Positions 8,036-14,647 of a DNA stretch of 17,060 nt are shown here, in pieces. Position 1 is the stretch's first letter; each line of letters opens with the position of its first letter. The stretch comes from DASUZB01 sp036377075 (GTDB lineage Bacteria > Actinomycetota > CALGFH01), in the NCBI GenBank assembly GCA_036377075.1, contig DASUZB010000328.1, positions 1 through 17,060 of the forward strand. Direction: 5' to 3'. The notes beneath the pieces are model-generated. The model saw nothing but the letters and a program-made list of their open reading frames with translations. It searched no databases and was not told the origin of the DNA. Made by a program: the position numbers and the translations under genes.

Positions 8036-8629
8036 CTAGGTCCCGGTCGCCGGGGTGGGCGGCTGCCTGGCCTGGTCGAGCTGGCGCACCTGCTCGGCGG
8101 CCCACGGGCTGAGCGCCCACGGCGCGGCGGTCGCGACCATGCGGAACTCCGGCCAGGGCACCCAGCGCCACTCGGCGACCTCGGCGGGGTCGGGGTGGGG
8201 ATCGCCGCCGCCCTGGGCGAAGTACACCGGGCAGCGCTCGTTCTCGACCACGCCGTCGGCGGCGACCGCGCGGTAGGCGAACTCGGGCAGGACCAGGTCG
8301 AGCCGCCCGGGTTCGAGGCCGAGCTCCTGCCGCAGCCGCCGCCTGGCGGCCGCGGCCACCTCCTCGCCCGGCGCCGGGTGGCCGCAGCAGGAATTGGTCC
8401 ACACCCCCGGCCAGGTCCGCTTCGTCAGCGCCCTGCGGGTGGCGAGGACGCGCCCCCGACGGTCGAACACGTACACCGAGAAGGCCAGGTGCAGGGGCGT
8501 GTCGGCGTGGTGGACCCGGCCCTTGGGGAGCGACCCGATCGGCCGCCCCTGCGGGTCGAGCAGCACCACCAGCTCCTCGCCGTCGCCGCCGCCCGTGGCC
8601 GGCGGCGACCCGCGCGGTGGTTGCGCCAC
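8036..8629 (-). CDS. idi: Isopentenyl-diphosphate delta-isomerase, type 1
   Basis: A 197-residue Nudix-fold enzyme that interconverts isopentenyl diphosphate and dimethylallyl diphosphate, the building blocks of isoprenoids (quinones, polyprenyl carriers, carotenoids). Catalytic residues align with E. coli Idi: Cys C82 in TNSCCGHP (78-85), metal ligands H40, H47 and H84, and E129/E131 in VENERCPVYF. The typical SLPKGRVHHADTPLHLAFSV stretch is present (33-52). The GTG at 8629 is chosen because a full GGAGGTGA precedes it with a short 4-nt spacer after GGAGG, and because the resulting length matches the family. Starting at the open frame's limit (8755) would add 42 Arg/Pro-rich residues with no family resemblance. 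No other isoprenoid gene is adjacent. It converges with the small zinc-protein gene. Confidence 0.93.
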   Translation of the reverse strand: MAQPPRGSPPATGGGDGEELVVLLDPQGRPIGSLPKGRVHHADTPLHLAFSVYVFDRRGRVLATRRALTKRTWPGVWTNSCCGHPAPGEEVAAAARRRLRQELGLEPGRLDLVLPEFAYRAVAADGVVENERCPVYFAQGGGDPHPDPAEVAEWRWVPWPEFRMVATAAPWALSPWAAEQVRQLDQARQPPTPATGT

Positions 8630-8633
8630 CTCA

Positions 8634-8638
8634 CCTCC
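8634..8638 (-). promoter_or_regulatory. Ribosome binding site that decides the idi start
   Basis: The minus strand reads GGAGGTGAG immediately before GTG 8629. This is an extended anti-Shine-Dalgarno complement, although the spacer of 4 nt after GGAGG is short. Confidence 0.5.
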
Positions 8639-8733
8639 GAGCTGGGGACCTGTCCTGGCCGGCCGGTGCGCCGACCGGGCACCAGCGGGGTCCCTGACGG
8701 TCGCAGACCCCGGCCAGGACCGCAACCACGCCC

Positions 8734-8946
8734 GTGGGCCGGCCGCGGTCCGCAAGGTGCGCCAAGGGTGAGATCACGGGCGGGATTGGCGGCACGCTGC
8801 TGGCGCTGCACCGGCGGGAGCGGGTGCTGGCCGTCGACGCGCAGAATTCCCGCGGCGGGATCGGCTTCCGGTCGGCCGGGCGCGCTGGTCTACCGCGGCG
8901 GCGGCGAGCTCTCGGCCAGCCCGGCACCGAGGGTGCCCCCACCTGA
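8734..8946 (+). pseudogene. Possible decayed fragment of a ParA/MinD-like P-loop ATPase
   Basis: An open stretch on the plus strand contains CAKGEITGGIGGTLLALHR and RERVLAVDAQNSRGGIGFRS (8758-8871). This resembles the start of actinobacterial ParA/MinD-type ATPases, which have a KGGxGKTT deviant Walker A, a spacer, and then R-G-x-R-V-hydrophobic-hydrophobic-x-D-A-N-P-x-x-G-x-L. Here the Walker lysine is missing (GGIGGT), the usual 15-20 residues before RERVLAVDA are shortened, and the sequence ends in Arg/Gly-rich noise at 8946. If real it is a dead remnant. The resemblance is short and was judged by eye, so chance remains quite possible. Confidence 0.28.
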
Positions 8947-8952
8947 GCCGCC

Positions 8953-11766
8953 CTAGCCCTCGGGGCGGAGCTGCACCGTGGCGATCTCCCACGGCCGCAG
9001 CGGCAGGCGCAGGGCCCGCCCCCCGCTGAGCGGCAGGTCCTCGCCCGGCCGGCCGAGCAGGTCGGCGCGGCGGGCAGCAGTGAACGGGCCGGTGATCGTG
9101 GCTACCGTCTCGGCGGGGTGCTCGCCGACCACCCGCAGCTCGAACCACTCGTCGCGACGTCGCAAGGACGACAGGACCACGCCGTCGCCGGCGACCTCCA
9201 CGCCGGTCGCCTCGCCGAGGCCCGCCGTGGGTGCCCCGCGGCCGGGCGCGGTGACCAGGTCGTGCTGGTAGCGCTCCATGGCCTCGAGGACCCCCGCCTG
9301 GTGCCACGCCCCGGCGTGCGGCATCACGGCGAGGCGCAGCTCGCGGCGGCCGAGGCACTGCGCGCCCGGGGTGGGCAGCTCGGGGCCGGCCGGCTCGGTG
9401 CGCCACGGGTTGGCGTTGCGGCTGATCTGCCCGACCGCGCGCAGGACGGTCACGGCCAGCTCGCCGTCGAGCAGCTCGTACTCGGTCACCTGGTCGAGCA
9501 GGAGGGCGACGCCGCCGGCGGCGACGAAGCCGCGGGCCGGGAAGGTCGGCAACGGCACCTCGCCGTGCCCGCCCTCGGCCTCGCGGCCGCGCTCCACCAC
9601 GGCGAACTGCCCCTCGGCGGCCGACCGGTCGCTCCCTCGAGCGAGCGGCACGTGCAGGCGCAGGCGGTGGTCGCGGCAGCGGTTCTCGACGGCGACGCTG
9701 AGGCGCACGAACGGCTCGCCGGCGCGCAGCTCGACCATGGTCGTGGTGGCCACGGGGAGGCGCTCGGGCGCGCGCGAGAGGTCGTCGGCGGCGAGGCCGC
9801 GCGGCCAGCGGTACTGGCGCGCCACTTCCAGCCGGGCGCGCAGCGGGCCGGCGTCGAGCAGGCGCAGCCCGACCTCGGCGGGCTCGGCGACCAGCTCGTC
9901 GGAGCCGGACGGCGGCGCGTAGTTGTACAGGTCGCCGGCGTCGCCGCCGTCCACCAGCCGGCCGACCCCGGAGAGTTGGCGGCCGGCGGCGAGGATCCGC
10001 AGCGTGCCGTCCCCGGCCGCCTCGACCGTGACCAGGCCGTTGCTGATTGGCTGAAGCGCGCCAGCCCCCTCCAGGCGCTGGCCGGTCGCGCCGACCGGGC
10101 TGATTGGCTCGAGCGCGCCAGCCCCGTCCGGCGTGGGTGCCGAGGGCCGCACCGTCGTCCAGCCGAGCGGCGGCACCGGCACGTCGGCGAGCAGGCGCCG
10201 GCGCGGCGCCCCCTCGACCTGGAACCACCAGGCACGCCCCGGCGCGGCGTCGACCGCGTCCTGCACCTCGCGGCGCAGCTCGTCCACGTCCAGCGCGGCC
10301 GGGTCGGGGTGGTCGCCGACCTGGATGGTGAGCCGCGGCAACCCGGGCGCCCCCGGCTGGATCCGGAAGCCGTTGACGACCGCGCCGAGCAGCTCGCGGC
10401 CGTGGAGGCGGCGCCAGAGCATCTCCGGGATGAGGTGGCCCGGGAGCCGTTCGGCGAGCAGCACGGCGCTCTCCCTTGCCGGCTGGCTCGCTGCAGCATC
10501 CCAGCTCTCCTGGGTGGGCAGGTGGCGGCCGTCGGGCAGCTCGAGCGCGACCGCCTCCCAGGACGCGGGGACGGGCAGGTCCAGCTCGACCAGGCCGCTA
10601 CGCCGCGCCGGCGTCGGGTTCAGCACCACCGCCGACCCGGCGGGGGCGCCCCGCGCCACCGCGGCCGCCGCCCGGTCGCGCAGGGCGCCGCCGAGCTGCT
10701 CGGCCTCGCCGAGGCGGACCAGCACCTGCGCGGCCACGGCGTCGGCTCCGCAGCCGGTGACCGAGTCGTGGCCGGAGCTCTCGATCACCCTGCCCCAGGC
10801 CAGCTCGAGGAAGCGGTCCGGCCAGGACCGGCCCCACAGCGCCTGCAGCGGCTCCGCGTAGCGCTCCAGCACCCGCTCCGCCCTGGTGCAGGCCGCCTTC
10901 ACCTCCACCCTGGCGGAGGTGACGCCCATCAGCAGGTTGGCCCTGGCGCCGGAGCGCAGCTCGCCGCGCCAGCGCGGCAGCTCGCCGTCGTGCGCGCCGG
11001 CCTGACCGGCGACGTAGGCGGCGAGGGTCTCGACCCGCATCCGGTAGCGGTCCTGGCTGCGGTTGAGCTCCTCGACGACCGCGACCAGCTCGGGCAGCGG
11101 CTCGGAGTGGTCGCTGCCGTACATCCCGAGCGGCTCGTCCTCGCCGTAGAACTCCCCCATCAGCCGCTCGAACAGCGCCAGGCGCTCGGCCAGGCGCTCG
11201 GGGAGAGCGAGCAGCGGCACCGCGTTGACGTAGCCGGCGGGCAGGTACTCGGCGCGGACGTGGGAGCCGTCCGGGGCCTCCCAGGTGAAGGCGTGGCGGT
11301 CGATGGCGGCGGGCACGCCGCGCCACAGCACCGCCGAGGCCAGCCCGGCGCGGCGCAGCACCTGCGGCAGCTGGGCGACGTGGCCGAACTGGTCGGGCAG
11401 GTAGCCGACCGGCATGGCGCCGCCGAGCGCCTCGGCGCGGCGCCAGCCGCTCTCCAAGTTCCGCACGATCGTCTCGCCCGACACCAGGAACTCGTCGTTG
11501 AGGATGCGCCAGGGCCCGAGCGCGAGCTGGCCGCGCTCGGTCAGCCGGCGCAGGCGCTCCTCGGCCTCCGGCCGGACCTCGAGGTAGTCCTCCACCGCCG
11601 CGGTCTGGCCGTCGAAGGTGAAGGCGAAGCCCTCGTCGGCCTCGGCCAGGTCGAGGACGCGGTCGACGAGGTCGACCAGGCGCAGGCGGAAGCGCTGGAA
11701 CGGCTCGTACCATTCGCGGTCCCAGTGGGTGTGGGGGACGATGTGCACGGTCGTCTGTGCTGCCAT
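8953..11766 (-). CDS. Glycoside hydrolase family 38 alpha-mannosidase
   Basis: A 937-residue retaining exo-alpha-mannosidase of full family length, zinc-dependent and probably cytoplasmic, since no signal peptide is visible (the protein begins MAAQTTVHIVPHTHWDREWY). The catalytic domain has HTHWDREW (12-19; zinc ligands H14 or H12 and D16), the nucleophile D125 in YLPDQFGHVAQLP (122-134), and the last zinc ligand H333 in SGHDSVTGCGADAVA. The middle helical bundle and C-terminal beta domains follow (from about 570: SNGLVTVEAAGDGTLRILAAG). A duplicated GAGALxPIS peptide sits in the linker just before that domain. The ATG has GGAGG 9 nt upstream. The PHP-domain gene diverges from it 134 bp away. 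Likely substrates are mannose-containing oligosaccharides or mannosyl compatible solutes. A specific assignment such as mannosylglycerate hydrolase cannot be made. Confidence 0.93.
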   Translation of the reverse strand: MAAQTTVHIVPHTHWDREWYEPFQRFRLRLVDLVDRVLDLAEADEGFAFTFDGQTAAVEDYLEVRPEAEERLRRLTERGQLALGPWRILNDEFLVSGETIVRNLESGWRRAEALGGAMPVGYLPDQFGHVAQLPQVLRRAGLASAVLWRGVPAAIDRHAFTWEAPDGSHVRAEYLPAGYVNAVPLLALPERLAERLALFERLMGEFYGEDEPLGMYGSDHSEPLPELVAVVEELNRSQDRYRMRVETLAAYVAGQAGAHDGELPRWRGELRSGARANLLMGVTSARVEVKAACTRAERVLERYAEPLQALWGRSWPDRFLELAWGRVIESSGHDSVTGCGADAVAAQVLVRLGEAEQLGGALRDRAAAAVARGAPAGSAVVLNPTPARRSGLVELDLPVPASWEAVALELPDGRHLPTQESWDAAASQPARESAVLLAERLPGHLIPEMLWRRLHGRELLGAVVNGFRIQPGAPGLPRLTIQVGDHPDPAALDVDELRREVQDAVDAAPGRAWWFQVEGAPRRRLLADVPVPPLGWTTVRPSAPTPDGAGALEPISPVGATGQRLEGAGALQPISNGLVTVEAAGDGTLRILAAGRQLSGVGRLVDGGDAGDLYNYAPPSGSDELVAEPAEVGLRLLDAGPLRARLEVARQYRWPRGLAADDLSRAPERLPVATTTMVELRAGEPFVRLSVAVENRCRDHRLRLHVPLARGSDRSAAEGQFAVVERGREAEGGHGEVPLPTFPARGFVAAGGVALLLDQVTEYELLDGELAVTVLRAVGQISRNANPWRTEPAGPELPTPGAQCLGRRELRLAVMPHAGAWHQAGVLEAMERYQHDLVTAPGRGAPTAGLGEATGVEVAGDGVVLSSLRRRDEWFELRVVGEHPAETVATITGPFTAARRADLLGRPGEDLPLSGGRALRLPLRPWEIATVQLRPEG
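10042..10129. repeat. Two near-identical 31-bp direct repeats inside the mannosidase gene
   Basis: The segments 10042-10072 and 10099-10129 share GCTGATTGGCT then AGCGCGCCAGCCCC then TCC, matching at 28 of 31 positions with 26 bp between them. The period is 57 bp, so the reading frame is kept and the peptide GAG-AL-x-PIS is repeated 19 residues apart. The 26-bp interval is not conserved beyond the unit. They sit in a linker of the enzyme. Confidence 0.75.
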
Positions 11767-11900
11767 GGCCGCCTGCCTCCGCTCGCTGCCGCTGCGCGCC
11801 CCAACCGTACAGGCGCGCTGCGGACGCCGCGCCGGTGCCGCATGATGAGCCCGGCGGCGCCGCCCGGCAGTGACCGGGCCCGGACGGAAAGGACGCTTTC

Positions 11901-13091
11901 GTGGGGCCGGACACGGACGCCTGGGGCACCAGCAGGCACTCGCGGCTGTTCCCCGGCCCCTGGCTGGTCCACGCCGACCTGCACAACCACACCACGCTGT
12001 CGGACGGGAAGGGCGACCCGGCCGACGCCTTCGACTCGATGCGCTCGGCCGGCCTCGACGTGGCGGCGATCACCGACCACAGCCGCTGGGCGACGGTGGC
12101 CGCCGGCCTGGTGCACATGCCGGGCAACAGCGGCATCGACCGCTTCGGCTGGGAGGCGGCCAGGCAGGTCGCCGACGCCGCCGACGACCCGGGCGAGTTC
12201 GTCGCCATGCGCGGCTTCGAGTGGTCGAGCGCGCTGTACGGCCACGCCAACGTGTGGCGCAGCGCCCGCTTCACCGACCCGCTGCGCAGCGGCGTGGTGG
12301 CGATGGCGCCGTTCTGGCGCTGGCTCGAGCGGCACGGCGAGGACGGCCTGGCCGGCTTCAACCATGCCGGCTCGACGGCGCTGCGCTTCGGGCGCTTCCG
12401 CCACCGGCCCGCCGTGGCCGAGCGGGTGGTCAGCTTCGAGATCTTCAACAAGACCGACGAGCACCTGCTGTTCGGCACCGAGCGGGGCCGGCCGTCGCCG
12501 CTGGTGCAGTGCCTCGACGCCGGCTGGCGGGTGGGCCTGCTCGGGGTGACCGACGAGCACGGCGGCGACTGGGGCTACCCGGAGGGCAAGGGCCGCGCCG
12601 GCCTGTACGTGCACGAGCTGAGCCGCGCCGGCGTCTACGAGGCGCTGGCCGCCCGGCGCTTCTTCGCCAGCCGGGTCAAGGGGCTGCGCCTGGACGCGGC
12701 GCTCGACGGGGTGCGCATGGGCGGCACCGTGCCGGTCCGGGGCGGGCCGGCGCGGTTCGAGGTCGACGTCGACCGCGCCGGCTGGACCGGGCGCCGGCTC
12801 GGCGTGCAGGTGCTGCGCAGCGGCCCCGGCCTGCCCACCCTCGCCGCGGCCGTGGAGGCGCGCGTGCCCGGCCCGGACGAGCCGCTGGTCGCGTTCGAGG
12901 TCGACCTCGGCGGGGCGGCGGGCGGCTGGGTGGTGCTGCGGGTCACCGACCCGGAGGCGGCGGCCGACCCTCCCGCCGCCGGCGAGTGGGCCGGGCTCGG
13001 CAGGGCGCTGGCCTACGCCAGCCCGTTCTGGTTGCGGCCGTCCGAACAGCCCGGCCCGTCAGGGGTCAGGCCACCTCCATCGGCGCCTTGA
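11901..13091 (+). CDS. PHP-domain metal-dependent hydrolase (CehA/McbA-like)
   Basis: A 396-residue protein of the PHP superfamily, phosphoesterase-like metallohydrolases. Metal-binding motifs appear in order: HADLHNHTTLSDG (24-36; H28, H30, D35), ITDHS (57-61), E107 in RGFEWSS, H115 in GHANV, H155 in FNHAGS, and D218/H220 in VTDEHGGDWG. GRAGLYVHELSRAGVYEAL (231-249) followed by ARRFFASR is typical of the CehA/DUF3604-type branch, whose substrates range from carbamates to phosphodiesters. A beta-rich C-terminal part follows to about residue 380. The GTG start has AAAGGA 7 nt upstream. No signal peptide is seen. It diverges from the GH38 gene, so a role in handling a sugar derivative is conceivable but unproven. 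Its last 26 bp overlap the end of the convergent glycosyltransferase gene. Confidence 0.85.
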   Translation: MGPDTDAWGTSRHSRLFPGPWLVHADLHNHTTLSDGKGDPADAFDSMRSAGLDVAAITDHSRWATVAAGLVHMPGNSGIDRFGWEAARQVADAADDPGEFVAMRGFEWSSALYGHANVWRSARFTDPLRSGVVAMAPFWRWLERHGEDGLAGFNHAGSTALRFGRFRHRPAVAERVVSFEIFNKTDEHLLFGTERGRPSPLVQCLDAGWRVGLLGVTDEHGGDWGYPEGKGRAGLYVHELSRAGVYEALAARRFFASRVKGLRLDAALDGVRMGGTVPVRGGPARFEVDVDRAGWTGRRLGVQVLRSGPGLPTLAAAVEARVPGPDEPLVAFEVDLGGAAGGWVVLRVTDPEAAADPPAAGEWAGLGRALAYASPFWLRPSEQPGPSGVRPPPSAP

Positions 13092-14178
13092 GCGCGCGCC
13101 AGAAGATGTCCTCGTAGCGGCTGACCATCCCCGAGACGTCGAAGCCCAGCTTCACCCGCCGGCGGCAGGCGAGCGACGACAGCTCCTGGCAGCGGTTGAT
13201 GGCGGCGGGCAGCTCCCGAGGGTGGTCGCGCACGAAGCCGGTGACCCCGTCGGCCACGACCTCGCAGACGGAGCCCCGGCGCAGGGCGACCACCGGGGTG
13301 CCGCAGGCCATCGCCTCGACCATGACGATGCCGAAGGGCTCGTCCCACTCGATCGGGAAGACCAGGCAGTGCGCCCGGGCCAGCAGTTCCTTCTTCTGCG
13401 CGCTGTCGGCCTCGCCGAACCAGTGCGCGTCCGGCCCGAGCAGGGGCCGCACCCGCTGCTCGAAGTACTCGTGCTCGGCCGGCTCGTTGCACTTGGCGGC
13501 GACCACGATCTCACGCCCGGCCGCCCGCGCCGCCTTGATCGCCAGGTCGGGTGCCTTCTCGGGGCTCATGCGGCCGAGGAACAGGCAGTAGTCGTCCTTC
13601 TCGGCACGGTAGGGGTACTCCTCCACCGGGATGGCGTTGTGGACGGTGCCGGCCCAGTCGAGGTGCGGCGCCTTGGACCGCTGGAAGTCGGAGATGGCAA
13701 CCAGCTGGACGTGGCGGTTGACCATCCGGTAGTACTCGGCCAGCTCGCCGGCGATCGGGCCGTGGGCGGTGACGACCGCCGGGAGGCCGCTGCCCCGCAG
13801 CAGCAAGGGGCCGCAGAGGGTGTGGTCGTGGACGATGTCGACGTCGCCCAGCTGGTCGATCCACTCGTAGGCGGTGAGGGCGTGGACCACCTCGGGGAAG
13901 GGAGTCCCGAGGCGGGCCGTCGGCGGTTCGGCGTAGGTGGCCAGGAAGCGCGCGCCGGTGTGGTCGCGGCCGGCGCCGATCAGGGTCACGTGGTGGCCGC
14001 GTGCGACCAGCCCCTGGACCAGCCAGAAGATCATCGCTTCGATGCCGCCGTAGCCCTTGGGCGGCAGCTCGAACCAGGGTGGGGCGATCAGCCCGATGGA
14101 CAACTGGGGGCGCGCCGGTTTGTAGCGCGGTGCTGCCGGCGGGACCACGACGTCGTGAGCCATGGCGTCCTTCAACAC
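13066..14178 (-). CDS. Glycosyltransferase family 4 (GT-B fold) protein
   Basis: A 370-residue cytoplasmic or membrane-associated glycosyltransferase that would move a sugar from a nucleotide donor to an acceptor with retention. The N-terminal domain has SIGLIAPPWFELPPKGYGGI (27-46), the glycine-rich entry typical of GT4, and VHDHT (116-120). The C-terminal Rossmann domain starts near LFLGRMSPEKAPDLAIKAAR (199-218) and contains the family's E-x7-E signature, E280 and E288 in EPFGIVMVEAMACGTPVV. The GTG at 14178 is preferred because AGGAGG lies 6 nt upstream. The ATG at 14163 would be 21 nt from it. It is the only gene of its strand between the PHP gene and the low-GC island. The acceptor is unknown. 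Trehalose, cell-wall glycan or small-molecule glycosylation are all possible. Confidence 0.9.
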   Translation of the reverse strand: MLKDAMAHDVVVPPAAPRYKPARPQLSIGLIAPPWFELPPKGYGGIEAMIFWLVQGLVARGHHVTLIGAGRDHTGARFLATYAEPPTARLGTPFPEVVHALTAYEWIDQLGDVDIVHDHTLCGPLLLRGSGLPAVVTAHGPIAGELAEYYRMVNRHVQLVAISDFQRSKAPHLDWAGTVHNAIPVEEYPYRAEKDDYCLFLGRMSPEKAPDLAIKAARAAGREIVVAAKCNEPAEHEYFEQRVRPLLGPDAHWFGEADSAQKKELLARAHCLVFPIEWDEPFGIVMVEAMACGTPVVALRRGSVCEVVADGVTGFVRDHPRELPAAINRCQELSSLACRRRVKLGFDVSGMVSRYEDIFWRALKAPMEVA

Positions 14179-14647
14179 CAGGGACCTCCTGTTCCGTCAG
14201 CCTAAGAGCCGACGAACGGCGCCGGGCTTTGGGGGAAGGCCCAGCGGCCGATGCCGGGGGGCGGACCTAGAGGAATTCGGTCCGCGCATCGGTGGCGCAA
14301 CGTTCTCATAAATCGACTCGGAATGTGGAATCGGCAGGTTGGGCATCGAGCGTTAGCCCGAGGTCGTAATACCCGAAGCCGGACAAACTCGGGTCTTCGC
14401 GCTTCCATCGCTGGTAATCAGAGGGCAAATCGGGCAGCAGTCTCTGTAGTCGTTCGTAGACTGATCACTTTGTCCTAGGACTCTGAGCAGCGAAGACGCA
14501 GGTCCGAGGATGCCTCGGTAACGATTCCAATGTCGCCGGCGCTCTTATCTTCTACGGCAATTTCCAAGGTCGGCGGCTCGGGAACGGCACGGGGGAATGT
14601 GGCGGCGGCTCGGTGGCGAGCCGCGCCGCGAACCGGAACGGGAACCG
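14179..14647. other. Gene-free, AT-richer island between the glycosyltransferase and LysM genes
   Basis: From about 14270 to 14580 GC content falls to roughly 57%, against about 70-75% in the flanking genes. Only short frames occur and none shows a convincing family signature. CCGAGG-ATG-CCTCGG (14504-14518) is a perfect 6-bp hairpin, GTCCTAGGAC (14472-14481) is a perfect 10-bp palindrome, and CCCGAG/CTCGGG (about 14357-14392) can pair at longer range. The start of the glycosyltransferase gene and its ribosome site (14185-14190) lie at the left edge. No recognised tRNA, riboswitch or transposon end was seen. Confidence 0.5.
14504..14518 (-). terminator. Candidate terminator hairpin downstream of the LysM gene
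   Basis: CCGAGG and CCTCGG form a 6-bp stem around the 3-nt loop ATG, about 130 bp beyond the stop of the minus-strand LysM gene. There is no T-tract on either strand, so if it terminates transcription it does so as a tail-less hairpin. Confidence 0.25.

Larger units (their letters stand above)
8630..8952. other. Gene-poor gap between idi and the mannosidase gene
   Basis: This 323-bp stretch holds the idi leader and no intact gene. GTCCTGGCCGG (8652-8662) and CCGGCCAGGAC (8710-8720) form a perfect 11-bp inverted repeat. Inside it, GGGGTC (8687-8692) pairs with GACCCC (8706-8711), sharing two bases with the outer arm. The minus strand would carry these as alternative stems in the idi 5' leader. 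The plus strand contains the possible ATPase fragment listed separately. Confidence 0.4.

Noticed and set aside
10042..10129. A minimal CRISPR-like repeat-spacer-repeat
   Set aside because: There are only two copies, they are inside a conserved coding sequence and in frame, and no cas genes are nearby.
9118..12549. An 1143-codon open frame on the plus strand across the mannosidase gene
   Set aside because: It is low-complexity His/Arg/Gly protein in the shadow of GH38, whose catalytic motifs are all intact on the other strand.
14202..14478. Short open frames on both strands in the AT-richer island
   Set aside because: They are under 80 codons, with no ribosome site, no motif and Arg-rich composition. 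They were not supportable as genes.
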